Part shown: positions 15,962 through 24,735 of the stretch, in pieces | Position numbering within the stretch: the stretch's first letter is position 1 | Layout: each line of letters starts with the position of its first letter | NCBI RefSeq assembly: GCF_018904615.1 | Contig: NZ_JADCNH010000033.1 | Span: 1 to 43,463, forward strand | DNA: 43,463 bases | DNA from: Verticiella alkaliphila | GTDB lineage: Bacteria; Pseudomonadota; Gammaproteobacteria; Burkholderiales; Burkholderiaceae_B | Direction of reading: 5' to 3' | Position numbers and translations under genes: made by a program | Notes under the pieces: model-generated | Seen by the model: the letters and a program-made list of their open reading frames with translations, nothing else | Database searches by the model: none | Told to the model about the DNA's origin: nothing

Positions 15962-17881
15962 ATGATCCTGACCGATAACGAAACCAAAGTTGATCTGCTG
16001 AACAACGAGGCCATTGCCACCACGATCATCGGGCTGCTTCGCGCGAAGCCCGACCATCCGGTGACGATCGGCGTACATGGCGACTGGGGGGCGGGAAAGT
16101 CCAGCGTGCTCGAAATGATCGAGGCTGGCTTTGCCGATCAGGACGATGTTCTGTGTCTCAAGTTCAATGGATGGCGCTTCCAAGGCTTCGAGGACGCGAA
16201 AATCGCGTTGATCGAGGGAATCGTCACAGGCTTGGTCGAAAAACGTCCAGCACTAAAAAAGGCGGCAGTGGCCGTCAAGGATGTTTTCCGTCGCATCGAC
16301 TGGCTGAAGGTCGCCAAGCGGGCCGGGGGCCTGGCCCTGACCGCATTCACTGGCATCCCGACGCCCGAGCAAATCGGAGCCATCGTCGGCTCACTCGAAG
16401 CACTCGTGGCAGACCCCGCCAAGCTCCTCACGAAAGAAAACCTTTCGACAGCCATTGATGAAGCGAAGGCCGTCCTGAAACCGGGCGAGTCCAAGAATGT
16501 GCCGGAGGAAGTGGAGGCCTTCCGCAAGGCATTCGACCAGCTCCTGAAAGATGCAGGCATCAAACAGCTCGTTGTCCTGATCGACGACCTTGATCGATGC
16601 CTGCCCGACACCGCCATTGAAACGCTCGAAGCCATCCGGCTGTTCGTGTTCACCGCGCGAACGGCCTTCGTCGTCGCGGCTGATGAGGCAATGATCGAAT
16701 ACGCGGTGCGCAAGCACTTTCCAGACCTACCCGACAGCACTGGGCCGCGAGACTACGCCCGCAATTACCTCGAAAAACTCATACAAGTTCCGTTCCGCAT
16801 CCCGGCCCTGGGTGAAACCGAGACGCGAATCTACGTGACGTTGTTGCTCGCTGGCGCAGAAGTCGGCGAGAACGACGAGAACTACGGGAAGCTGATCGCT
16901 GTAGCGCGAGAGAAGCTGAAACGGCCGTGGACCAGTGGCGGTCTGGATGCCGCGACGGTCAAGACAGCGCTCGGCCAACAGGCCGAGAAGGCAAACAATG
17001 CGCTGGCACTCAGCGACCAGATCGGACCCATTCTCGCAAGCGGCGCAAAGGGCAACCCGCGCCAAATCAAACGCTTCCTCAACACGCTTTTGTTGCGCGA
17101 GCGCACTGCGACTGCACGCGGTTTTGGCGACGACATCAAGCTCCCCGTACTCGCGAAGCTCATGCTCGCAGAACGATTCATCCCAAGGTTGTTCGAGCAA
17201 ATCGCGTTCGTCGCAGCGGTCCATCCACAAGGGCTGTGTGAAGACCTCGAAACGCTGGAGAAGAGCCTGGTGTCGGCTGACGGCAAGGATAGCGAGTCGA
17301 AGGGGCAAAAGGCCGCCGAAGCGGTGTCCGCCTCTGACAACGCGGTGTTGAACGAGTGGAAGTCGTCGGAGACGGTGCGCGACTGGGCGCACCTCTCCCC
17401 GAAGCTATCAGGAATCGATCTGCGCCCCTACTTGTTCGTCACAAAGGACAAGAAAGACTACTTCGGTCCGGTGTCGGTACTCGGCCACCTAGCTGGCGTG
17501 GTCGAGAAACTGTTCGGCGGCAAGATGACCGTCCAGGGCTACGAAGCCGAGTTGAAGCAGCTCGTGCAGCCCGAAGCCGAAAAGGTGTTCGAGGCAGCGC
17601 GCAGCAAGATCATGAGCACGGGCACCTTCGATACCAGGCCTGCAGGCATCGATGGTCTCGCCGTCCTTGTGAAGGCGCAGCCTGGACTCCAGAGCCGGTT
17701 GATGGATTTCCTGGAGGCACTGCCAAGTGGAAAGTGTGGGCCTTGGGCTGTCAGCGGCTGGCAAGGCGTCATCAAGGACAGCGAATGCGCTGCTCGCCTG
17801 ACGAAGCTGCTGGGAGACTGGAGCAAGGTCACCAATAACCCCGCCTTAAGGCCAGCGCCGAAGCGGCGCTCAAGGATTTGA
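15962..17881 (+). CDS. qatA: QatA, KAP-family P-loop NTPase
   Basis: 639 residues. Walker A is GDWGAGKS (40-47) and Walker B is LVVLIDDLDRC (203-213), with FNGWRFQGFE after the first strand, all typical of KAP NTPases. The sensor region GNPRQIKRFLNTLLLRERT (about 368) is also of this type. The usual transmembrane insert of KAP proteins is not evident; residues 120-145 are only mildly hydrophobic. GGGGAAGAG precedes the ATG, and the gap to the caspase-helicase gene is 15 bases. With the next three genes it forms a full Qatuor anti-phage set, in which QatA supplies the ATPase. Confidence 0.9.
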   Translation: MILTDNETKVDLLNNEAIATTIIGLLRAKPDHPVTIGVHGDWGAGKSSVLEMIEAGFADQDDVLCLKFNGWRFQGFEDAKIALIEGIVTGLVEKRPALKKAAVAVKDVFRRIDWLKVAKRAGGLALTAFTGIPTPEQIGAIVGSLEALVADPAKLLTKENLSTAIDEAKAVLKPGESKNVPEEVEAFRKAFDQLLKDAGIKQLVVLIDDLDRCLPDTAIETLEAIRLFVFTARTAFVVAADEAMIEYAVRKHFPDLPDSTGPRDYARNYLEKLIQVPFRIPALGETETRIYVTLLLAGAEVGENDENYGKLIAVAREKLKRPWTSGGLDAATVKTALGQQAEKANNALALSDQIGPILASGAKGNPRQIKRFLNTLLLRERTATARGFGDDIKLPVLAKLMLAERFIPRLFEQIAFVAAVHPQGLCEDLETLEKSLVSADGKDSESKGQKAAEAVSASDNAVLNEWKSSETVRDWAHLSPKLSGIDLRPYLFVTKDKKDYFGPVSVLGHLAGVVEKLFGGKMTVQGYEAELKQLVQPEAEKVFEAARSKIMSTGTFDTRPAGIDGLAVLVKAQPGLQSRLMDFLEALPSGKCGPWAVSGWQGVIKDSECAARLTKLLGDWSKVTNNPALRPAPKRRSRI

Positions 17882-17894
17882 AGGGAGGACGTTG

Positions 17895-18779
17895 ATGGGA
17901 ACCTCGACGGCTTACGGCGGCCCTGGCGGCGGAACACCGCTTGTTCCGTCATGGTTGGGTGACGCCGATGGCGCGGGCGCGCCAGCAGCCCCTCCGGGCG
18001 ATGGCGCAGTCCCGGATGGCCAGCCGCCGGCGGACGGCACCGCGCCGCCGGTGCCGCCGAACCGGCCACCCATTCCCAAGACGGCAGACCCGCAGCGTTT
18101 CTCCGGTGCTCGCAACAGCTTCACGCGATTTGCCGGTTCTGGTGGCAGCGATCGTGCCAACCTGGGCCGCGCAGTCTCAAGATACGTCTCAACATCGGCC
18201 GGCGGCGCGCGCCAGGCTGCCCAACGCATGGGCGCCTCGCGCGGAGCCGGGGCACGGCTGCTTGGCTTTCTGGCCGATGCACAAGCAAGGGGTGTGCGCG
18301 AGGCGCTACGGGCGCTGGACCTGGAGTCGTTGGCCGGACGACCGCTCACGGAAATCTTCGTTGGCCTAGCCGACTACGTCTGCCCAGGCGCGGGCACCGT
18401 CGATGAAGGCATCGCCCGCGAGGCGTACATTGAAACCATCGTTGAACTGGCAAGTGAAGGGCTTACCGATCTGACCACCTTCACGCCGGATCAGATGCAG
18501 ACAGTCTTCGAGCTGTATGCCACACACGCGATAGAAGCCCGCATCTGCAACGACATTGGCACAAAGGCCGTGACCATGCCAGCGGACACGCAAGCTGCGC
18601 ACCGCGTCGAACAGCAGTTGCGCGACTTCATCCGGGGCGGGGTGAGCGACGCGCTGACGCGGGCCCGTGCGGAAACGCCGAATCTCACGCCGGAGCGAAT
18701 TCAGGGTTTCGTCGATGCGCTGTACGAGTCTGCATTTGCAATCTTGCAAACCCTGGGCGATGCGGAGGCGGACCAATGA
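17895..18779 (+). CDS. qatB: QatB, Qatuor subunit of unknown activity
   Basis: 294 residues from the ATG at 17895, with GGGAGG eight bases before it (a TTG three bases upstream is less likely). The N-terminus MGTSTAYGGPGGG, followed by PLVPSWLGD and a Pro/Ala-rich linker to about residue 65, is characteristic of QatB. The rest is helical and Gly/Ala-rich, with no catalytic motif. It lies 13 bases after qatA and overlaps qatC as ATGA, which fits co-translation of a complex. Identity is judged from the start motif and the gene order. Confidence 0.85.
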   Translation: MGTSTAYGGPGGGTPLVPSWLGDADGAGAPAAPPGDGAVPDGQPPADGTAPPVPPNRPPIPKTADPQRFSGARNSFTRFAGSGGSDRANLGRAVSRYVSTSAGGARQAAQRMGASRGAGARLLGFLADAQARGVREALRALDLESLAGRPLTEIFVGLADYVCPGAGTVDEGIAREAYIETIVELASEGLTDLTTFTPDQMQTVFELYATHAIEARICNDIGTKAVTMPADTQAAHRVEQQLRDFIRGGVSDALTRARAETPNLTPERIQGFVDALYESAFAILQTLGDAEADQ

Positions 18780-20143
18780 AGCGACAACTCCTGGCGGGCC
18801 GCTTCGGTCCTGACGACAGCTTCGATGTGACGGCGGGCGCCGATGAACAAAGGACCTACCTGCAACTCGTTGCCGGCGAGAAGTCTTTGGATCATGGCAT
18901 CGGTGGCGCGCTGACTAGCTTGAAAAAAATCGGTGTGTTTCCCTCGGAGATCGGCATTGACCTGCTGGTCTTGGCCGCCCATGTCCATGCGGCGGACACA
19001 CGCATCTCTCGCACCGAGCAATCGCAGGACTCATGGACGCGCGAGATACGACTGGTTGTGCCGGTAAGCGATCCATCTCGCTGGACCGCTGCGGCACCGA
19101 CTCTCAAGAAGTCTCTGGATTTCCTGACGGGCGATCGCTGGACGATCGGGTTCAGGGCACGTCCAGATCGGTTCGCGACGATCACCCAAGCAGCGCCTCC
19201 GAGTCTGATCGCTCCTCCCTTTGATTCCGTCAGCCTGTTCTCGGGTGGATTGGACAGCTTGATCGGGGCGATCGATCTGCTGGAGGACGGCGCCACTCCC
19301 CTACTGGTCAGCCACTTCGGCGAGGGCGCGACGAGCGATGCTCAAGGCAAGCTGTTCGCAGGTTTGAAGAAGCACTACGTCAAGTCATCTTTCGAGCGTT
19401 TGCGGGTCGGCATGACCTTCGTGGATGGTCTTGTGGAAGGCGTCGGCGGCGAGAACAGCACACGCGGCAGGTCGTTCCTGTTTTTCGCTCTCGGGGTGTT
19501 CGCGGGTACTGGGCTTGGGCGCCGTTTCATCCTGCGTGTCCCAGAGAATGGGCTGATCGCGCTGAATGTGCCTTTGGACCCCCTGCGGTTGGGATCAAAC
19601 AGCACCCGCACCACGCATCCGTATTACATGGCGAGGTGGAACGACCTGCTCGTCGCACTCGGCATAGACGGCGAGATCCGGAACCCATACTGGGAGAAGA
19701 CGAAGGGCGAGATGGCCGCAGCCTGCCGCAACCCAGACCTCTTGAAAAAGCTGGCGACAGATTCGTTGTCGTGCTCGTCGCCCGCCAAGGCCAGATGGCT
19801 AGGACATGGTATCGAGCAATGTGGCTATTGCCTGCCATGCCTCATCCGTCGCGCAGCGTTGACAGCAGCATGGGGGACCGGGAACGACCCGACGACGTAC
19901 ACGGTACCCGATCTTCATGCGCAGCCGTTGGACACACGCCAGGCGACAGGAGTGCAGGTCAGGTCGTTCCAGTACGCTATCGAGCGCTTGAAGGGTAAGC
20001 CCCAGCTCGCGAACCTCTTGATCCACAAGCCCGGCTCGCTTGCGGATGAAGCCGCACACTTGGACCAGCTTGCCGATGTCTACCGTCGCGGCCTGGGCGA
20101 AGTCGCACGACTCATCGACGGTGCAGAGGCGAAACCAAGATGA
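18776..20143 (+). CDS. qatC: QatC, QueC-like PP-loop protein
   Basis: 455 residues. The PP-loop SGGLDS (156-161) and the zinc-site cysteines Cys333, Cys349, Cys352 and Cys355 (QCGYCLPC) are those of QueC, the 7-cyano-7-deazaguanine synthase. QueC proper is about 230 residues; here an extra N-terminal domain of about 145 residues precedes the PP-loop, as in defence-type QueC relatives. The enzyme may ligate or modify a protein or base rather than make preQ0. The start overlaps qatB by four bases, and qatD follows after 10 bases. Confidence 0.9.
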   Translation: MKRQLLAGRFGPDDSFDVTAGADEQRTYLQLVAGEKSLDHGIGGALTSLKKIGVFPSEIGIDLLVLAAHVHAADTRISRTEQSQDSWTREIRLVVPVSDPSRWTAAAPTLKKSLDFLTGDRWTIGFRARPDRFATITQAAPPSLIAPPFDSVSLFSGGLDSLIGAIDLLEDGATPLLVSHFGEGATSDAQGKLFAGLKKHYVKSSFERLRVGMTFVDGLVEGVGGENSTRGRSFLFFALGVFAGTGLGRRFILRVPENGLIALNVPLDPLRLGSNSTRTTHPYYMARWNDLLVALGIDGEIRNPYWEKTKGEMAAACRNPDLLKKLATDSLSCSSPAKARWLGHGIEQCGYCLPCLIRRAALTAAWGTGNDPTTYTVPDLHAQPLDTRQATGVQVRSFQYAIERLKGKPQLANLLIHKPGSLADEAAHLDQLADVYRRGLGEVARLIDGAEAKPR

Positions 20144-20153
20144 GGGTACGCGC

Positions 20154-20903
20154 ATGATCGCCACTGCGGGCCTCGTGGACTTCCACTGCCATCTTGACCT
20201 CTACCCGGACCATGCAGCGGCGGTCCAGGATGCGGAGGCGTCCGGCGTGTTCACGCTGGCCGTAACGACGACACCTCGCGCGTGGCCCCGCAATCACGAA
20301 CTCGCGCAGCGCACGAAGCATGTGCGCGCAGCGCTGGGGCTGCACCCCCAACTGGTCGCGGAGCGTGAAAGCGAGATCGAGCTGTGGGATCGATACCTCG
20401 CGGAGACGCGCTATGTTGGCGAAGTCGGATTGGACGCCGGCCCCCGGTTCTTCAAGTCGCTCGATGCGCAGAAGCGTGTTTTCCAGCACGTGTTGCAGCG
20501 TTGCGCGCAGGCCGGTGACAAGATCATTACGGTCCACAGCATCAGATCGGCCAAGGCGGTTCTCGATCTCGTCGAAGCGAATCTACCGCCCGAGCGCGGA
20601 AAAATCGTTCTCCACTGGTTCACGGGAACAAAGAGCGAGGCGAAGCGCGCGTTGGCGTTGGGCTGCTACTTCTCCATCAACGCGGGAATGCTGGGCAATG
20701 AGAGGCACGCACCGATGGTGCAGGCTATCCCCTTGGATCGGATGCTGACGGAAACCGATGGCCCTTTCACTCGCACCGGCGACAGGCCTTCACAGCCGAC
20801 CGATGTAGCAAGCGTCGTTGAGGAACTGGGGCGTTTGCATCGGCTACCTGCGAGCGACGTGGCCAGCCTCGTTCGCGACAACCTACGAGCATTGCTCGGA
20901 TAG
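20154..20903 (+). CDS. qatD: QatD, TatD-family metal-dependent DNase
   Basis: 249 residues from the ATG at 20154, with GAGGG just upstream. All TatD metal ligands are present: His11 and His13 in DFHCHLDLY, Glu90 in VGEVGLD, His128 in TVHS, His154 in LHWFTG, and Asp202 in TETDGPF. TatD enzymes are 3'-5' exonucleases or deoxyribonucleases. It is the last gene of the operon, 10 bases after qatC and 8 bases upstream of a long hairpin. The longer open frame with upstream starts overlaps qatC by about 100 bases and is not needed. Confidence 0.92.
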   Translation: MIATAGLVDFHCHLDLYPDHAAAVQDAEASGVFTLAVTTTPRAWPRNHELAQRTKHVRAALGLHPQLVAERESEIELWDRYLAETRYVGEVGLDAGPRFFKSLDAQKRVFQHVLQRCAQAGDKIITVHSIRSAKAVLDLVEANLPPERGKIVLHWFTGTKSEAKRALALGCYFSINAGMLGNERHAPMVQAIPLDRMLTETDGPFTRTGDRPSQPTDVASVVEELGRLHRLPASDVASLVRDNLRALLG

Positions 20904-20911
20904 CTGGAGGC

Positions 20912-20951
20912 GGAACGCTCCGAGCGGACTGTACGTCCGCTGGAGTGTTCC
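20912..20951. terminator. Long hairpin after the defence operon
   Basis: Arms 20912-20929 and 20935-20951 pair over about 17 bases with one mismatch and one bulge, around a five-base TGTAC loop. It starts eight bases after the qatD stop, and no T-run follows. It is probably an RNA 3'-end or partial terminator separating the operon from the AlpA-like gene. Confidence 0.5.
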
Positions 20952-20997
20952 CCAACACGCCCTAGCAGGTTGTCTCCGATAGGTACTGAACCTCACC

Positions 20998-21402
20998 ATG
21001 ACTCCATGCAGCACACTCATGGAGTCCGAGGTGAAACAGCTACCGCAAGCATTGAACACGGATGGCATCGACGCCGATCAGTCCCTCCCGTTGCCGGGGA
21101 CAGAAGCCTACGAGTCGCTGCCGCAGTTCCCCAAACGCAGCGCTCTTCCCTTCCGCCGCACCATCCGCCGAAAGGAGCTGCGTCAGATCGTCCCCTTGGC
21201 AGAAACGACGATCTACGAAATGGAGCGCCGCGGCGAGTTCCCACGTCGCTTCAACCTGACCCCGCGCTGCGTCGTGTGGGACCTGGCCGAAGTGGAAGCG
21301 TGGATCGAGCAGCGCAAGCAAACCCCTCGCGCCGGCACCTCGAAGCCGGATGTCCACCTGCGAAAAACTCGCCCTGTCCGGACGGATTCGGGCGAGGAAT
21401 GA
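20998..21402 (+). CDS. AlpA-like transcriptional regulator
   Basis: 134 residues, or 127 from the ATG at 21019; neither start has a clear ribosome site. The C-terminal half RRTIRRKELRQIVPLAETTI then YEMERRGEFPRRFNL and VVWDLAEVEAWIEQRK is the AlpA-type helix-turn-helix of P4-like phages and islands, where it activates the integrase or acts as a directionality factor. It lies convergent to the integrase with 119 bases between the stops, which hold nothing recognised. A role in excision of this ICE is likely but inferred. Confidence 0.85.
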   Translation: MTPCSTLMESEVKQLPQALNTDGIDADQSLPLPGTEAYESLPQFPKRSALPFRRTIRRKELRQIVPLAETTIYEMERRGEFPRRFNLTPRCVVWDLAEVEAWIEQRKQTPRAGTSKPDVHLRKTRPVRTDSGEE

Positions 21403-21521
21403 AAACGAGGGCGGGCGCTCATCCGACCACGGCTGTAGTTGCTTGGACGACAAGGGGCGGCAACCACCGGACTTCCTTCGCCATGTTGACCTGCAACCTC
21501 TCCAGCCACCCTTTCACCCTG

Positions 21522-22778
21522 TCAGGCAGTTGCGCTCAACGCGGGTACCACCACGTTCTCCGGCATCAGCCTCGGCACGTAGGTCTGCCCGTCGATCCAG
21601 GCATCGACCATGTTGGCCCACTCCTGCAGCATGTGGCGCCGCTGCTCGGCATATTCGGCCTTGTTGTAGATCGAGCGCGAGGAACGCCCGTCCTCGTGTG
21701 CCAGGCATTTCTCGATCCAGTCGCGGTTAAAGCCGATTTCGTTCAGCAACGTCGAGCCGGTACGGCGCAGGTCGTGGACGGTGAATGGTTCTAGCGGCAG
21801 GCCTGCGGCCTTCGCTCGCTCCGCAACGATCTGCGTGACCCGATTCAAGGTCGCGTTCGACATGCAGCGGTCGGCGTCATAGCGCGATGGCAGCACGAAT
21901 TTGGAACCAGCCGCACAGGTGTGCAGCGCCACGAAGATGTCGAGTGCCTGGCGCGACAGATAGACCACATGTGGGTTTCGCCCCTTCATCCGCTGCTTCG
22001 GGATCGTCCAGGTCGCGTTCTCGAAATCGACCTCATCCCACGTGGCCTGGATCAGTTCGCTCTTGCGCACCAGCGTCAGCAGGATCATGCGCAGCGCCAG
22101 CCGAATGGTCGGATAGGTGGCCACCGATTCCATCTGCCGCGCCATCAAGCGGATCTCCAACGGCGACAAGGCACGATCCTTCGGCACGAAGGTCGCAATC
22201 GACGCGGCACCCACGTCGGCGGCGGGGTTGTCCACCTTCTCGCCGTGCAAGATGGCGAAGGCATAGACCTGCTTCACGATGTCGCGGATATGTACCGCCG
22301 TGGCGGGCGCACCGCGCGCCTTCACCTTGTTGCACAGGGCGCGCAGGTCATCGGCAGTGATTTCATTGAGCTGCCGGTTCTCGAAGGCCGGCAGGATGTC
22401 CCGATCAACGATGCTCTTACGCATCGCCTTCGTGCTGTCGGCCATCCGGGCGCCCGCCAGCCACTTCTCGGTCACCTCGCCAAAGGTCTTGGCGGCGGTC
22501 AGCCGGCGCTTCTCGCGCTGCTTCTCCAGCGCCGGGGACTTGCCTTGGGCGACGGCCTTCTTAGCGTCAATCAGCTTTTCGCGGGCCAGCGCCAGCGAAA
22601 TGCCCGCAGGCCCATAACGGCCGATGGTGAGCGTCTCACGGCGGCCATTGAGACGGTAATCGTAGCGGAAGGTGACGGTACCGGTAGGCGATACCGTCAC
22701 GTACATCCCATCACGGTCGGAAGCCTTATAAGTCTTGGACTTAGGCTTGAGGTTGCGCAGTGCGGTGTCGGTGAGCAT
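21522..22778 (-). CDS. int: Tyrosine integrase of the ICE
   Basis: 418 residues from the ATG at 22778. An earlier in-frame start would add 71 residues that overlap repeats and lack integrase features. The N-terminal DUF4102 domain (DRDGMYVTVSPTG, LTIGRYGPAGISL) binds arm sites, and a SAM-like core-binding domain lies at 97-180. The catalytic residues are Arg238 (VRKSEL), His335 and Arg338 (HDLRRTGS), His361 (LAHEDG) and Tyr371 (IYNKAEY). All are present, so the enzyme should be active. It faces away from guaA, whose stop is 300 bases upstream of this start. Confidence 0.95.
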   Translation of the reverse strand: MLTDTALRNLKPKSKTYKASDRDGMYVTVSPTGTVTFRYDYRLNGRRETLTIGRYGPAGISLALAREKLIDAKKAVAQGKSPALEKQREKRRLTAAKTFGEVTEKWLAGARMADSTKAMRKSIVDRDILPAFENRQLNEITADDLRALCNKVKARGAPATAVHIRDIVKQVYAFAILHGEKVDNPAADVGAASIATFVPKDRALSPLEIRLMARQMESVATYPTIRLALRMILLTLVRKSELIQATWDEVDFENATWTIPKQRMKGRNPHVVYLSRQALDIFVALHTCAAGSKFVLPSRYDADRCMSNATLNRVTQIVAERAKAAGLPLEPFTVHDLRRTGSTLLNEIGFNRDWIEKCLAHEDGRSSRSIYNKAEYAEQRRHMLQEWANMVDAWIDGQTYVPRLMPENVVVPALSATA

Positions 22779-23078
22779 CGAGGTTCTTCTCCAGTTTTGG
22801 ACGGCTTTTACCGTCAGGGGCCAGGAGACCTGCTGATGCTCGGAAAGCCGCATAAAACCAGCTTTCCCGAGAAGACTTTTACCGTCAAAGACGGCTTTGG
22901 TCTGAATAGTGAACGGGACGGTCTTAATCCGGCCTCCAGTTCTTACCGCCACTTCTACCGCCAACCTGTTCCGCTGGCCGGCGATAGCCACCGATAGCTG
23001 CCGTGACGTATCTCCTTATAAATCAATACGTTACAACATATTTTCGATAGCTGACGATAGTCCCCGAAGGACCTGATT
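22779..23078. promoter_or_regulatory. Integrase control region and probable recombination arm sites
   Basis: 300 bases without a gene, relatively AT-rich. A 12-base direct repeat cttttaccgtca occurs at 22805-22816 and 22876-22887, each touching a gacgg partner that makes a small inverted repeat. A second pair, cgatagctg, occurs at 22992-23000 and 23045-23053 around an AT-rich patch. Such pairs between an integrase gene and its att site usually bind the integrase arm domain or an excisionase. A short GTCC/GGAC stem at 23062-23074 stands just after guaA and may end its transcript. Confidence 0.5.
22805..22887. repeat. Pair of 12-bp direct repeats upstream of int
   Basis: cttttaccgtca is found twice, 71 bases apart, with related gacgg flanks. 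See the control-region entry for the interpretation. Confidence 0.6.
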
Positions 23079-23100
23079 TCACTCCCACTCAATCGTAGCA
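23079..23100. other. Probable attachment site core at the 3' end of guaA
   Basis: The end of guaA (codons for TIEWE and the stop) adjoins the ICE integrase region. Conserved gene 3' ends are classic integration targets, and guaA is a known site for genomic islands. The gene is intact, as expected if the element restores it. The matching repeat at the other ICE end is outside the window, so the core length is a guess. Confidence 0.5.
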
Positions 23101-24671
23101 GGCGGCTTAGAACTCACGTCATACACCACCCGATTGATCCCCCGCACCTCATTGATAATCCGCCCACTCACCCGCCCCAGCAGCGAGTAAGGCAACTCCG
23201 CCCACCCCGCCGTCATGAAGTCGGTCGTCTCCACAGCCCGCAAGGCCACAACGTAGTCATACGTCCGCCCATCCCCCATCACCCCAACCGACTTCACCGG
23301 CAGGAACACCGCAAAGGCCTGTGACGTCAGCTCATACCAGGTCTTGCCGGTAGCCTCATCCTTGGTGTTGCGCAGCTCTTCGATAAAGATCGCATCAGCC
23401 CGGCGCAGCAAGTCGGCGTACTCGCGCTTCACTTCACCCAGGATGCGCACGCCCAGGCCGGGGCCAGGGAACGGGTGACGATAGACCATGTCCGGCGGGA
23501 GGCCCAGGGCTACGCCCAGCTTGCGCACTTCGTCCTTGAAGAGCTCGCGCAGCGGCTCAAGCAATTGAAGGTTCAGCGTATCCGGCAACCCGCCCACATT
23601 ATGATGGGACTTGATGCTGACCGCTTTACCCGTCTTGGCACCAGCGGATTCGATCACGTCGGGGTAGATGGTGCCTTGGGCGAGCCACTTGGCGCTGGTC
23701 TGCTTTCCGGCTTGGGCCTGGAACACTTCCACGAATTCGCGGCCGATGATCTTGCGCTTGGCTTCGGGGTCGGTGACGCCGGCCAAGTGGCCCAGGAACT
23801 GTTCGCTGGCATCGACGTGGATGACCTTCACGCCCATGTTGTCGGCGAAGGTCTTCATGACCTGTTCGGCTTCGTTCAGGCGCAGCAGGCCGTGGTCGAC
23901 GAAGACGCAGGTGAGCTGGTCGCCGATGGCTTTGTGGATCAGGGCGGCGGCCACGGACGAATCGACGCCGCCGGACAGGCCCAGGATCACTTCGTCGCTG
24001 CCGACTTGTTCGCGGATGCGGGCGACGGCCTCGTCCACGTAATCGGGCATGTTCCAGTCGTGGGCGCAGGCGCAGATCTCGTGCACGAAGCGCGAGAGCA
24101 TGGCCTGGCCCTGGATGGTGTGCGTCACTTCGGGGTGGAATTGCACGCCGTAGAAGCCGCGGGATTCGTCGGCCATGCCGGCGATGGGGCACGAGGGGGT
24201 GCTGGCCATGAGCACGAAGCCTTCGGGCAGCTTCAAGACCTTGTCGCCGTGGCTCATCCACACTTTCAGCATGCCGTGGCTTTCGGCATTGCGGAAGTCT
24301 TCGATGCCGTTCAGGAGCTTGGTGTGGCCTTGGGCGCGCACTTCGGCGTAGCCGAATTCGCGGTGGTCGGAAAAGCTCACTTCGCCGCCCAGCTGCTTGG
24401 CCATGGCTTGCATGCCGTAGCAGATGCCCAGCACGGGCACGCCGGCTTCGAACACGGCGTGGGGCACGGCGTCGGCGCCGTCGGCGTACACGGAGTTGTG
24501 GCCGCCAGACAGGATGATGCCTTTGACGCCCTGGGCCACCTGGTCACGCACGAAGGCGTCGTCGACGTCGCCGGGGTGGATTTCGCAATAGACCTGGGCC
24601 TCGCGCACGCGGCGCGCGATCAATTGGGTGACCTGTGAGCCGTAGTCGAGGATGAGGATGCGGTCGTGCAT
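23079..24671 (-). CDS. guaA: GMP synthase, glutamine-hydrolysing
   Basis: 530 residues, full length. It converts XMP, glutamine and ATP to GMP. The glutamine amidotransferase domain has Cys84 (LGICYGMQ), His179 and Glu181 (FHPEV). The ATP-pyrophosphatase domain has LSGGVDSS (232-239), and the C-terminal dimerisation domain ends in PPATIEWE. In many betaproteobacteria guaB lies nearby; here it is 13 kb away on the same strand, with unrelated genes between. The 3' end appears to serve as the ICE attachment site. Confidence 0.98.
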   Translation of the reverse strand: MHDRILILDYGSQVTQLIARRVREAQVYCEIHPGDVDDAFVRDQVAQGVKGIILSGGHNSVYADGADAVPHAVFEAGVPVLGICYGMQAMAKQLGGEVSFSDHREFGYAEVRAQGHTKLLNGIEDFRNAESHGMLKVWMSHGDKVLKLPEGFVLMASTPSCPIAGMADESRGFYGVQFHPEVTHTIQGQAMLSRFVHEICACAHDWNMPDYVDEAVARIREQVGSDEVILGLSGGVDSSVAAALIHKAIGDQLTCVFVDHGLLRLNEAEQVMKTFADNMGVKVIHVDASEQFLGHLAGVTDPEAKRKIIGREFVEVFQAQAGKQTSAKWLAQGTIYPDVIESAGAKTGKAVSIKSHHNVGGLPDTLNLQLLEPLRELFKDEVRKLGVALGLPPDMVYRHPFPGPGLGVRILGEVKREYADLLRRADAIFIEELRNTKDEATGKTWYELTSQAFAVFLPVKSVGVMGDGRTYDYVVALRAVETTDFMTAGWAELPYSLLGRVSGRIINEVRGINRVVYDVSSKPPATIEWE

Positions 24672-24735
24672 GGCGTGGGTGCCCGAAAAATGTCTGGGAA
24701 ACCGGGCATTTTAACGGTTTGCGGGCGGATTCTCC

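Larger units (their letters stand above)
1..23081. mobile_element. Integrase-proximal end of a Tn4371-like ICE, apparently inserted at guaA
   Basis: The block holds the replication, partition and regulation genes usual for Tn4371-type integrative and conjugative elements (replication initiator A, DUF2285, DUF2958, DUF736, ParB, DUF932, RadC) followed by cargo, an AlpA-like gene and a tyrosine integrase that abuts the 3' end of guaA. No relaxase, TraG or Trb gene is present, so the conjugation half and the second att site should lie left of base 1. The right boundary is placed at the guaA stop codon because islands with this kind of integrase often use gene 3' ends; the exact core was not verified, since the partner repeat is outside the window. 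Tn4371 itself prefers another target, so the family label rests on backbone gene order only. Confidence 0.8.

Noticed and set aside
23475-24638. 387-codon plus-strand open frame
   Set aside because: Antisense to guaA, with biased His/Gly/Ala content and no motifs.
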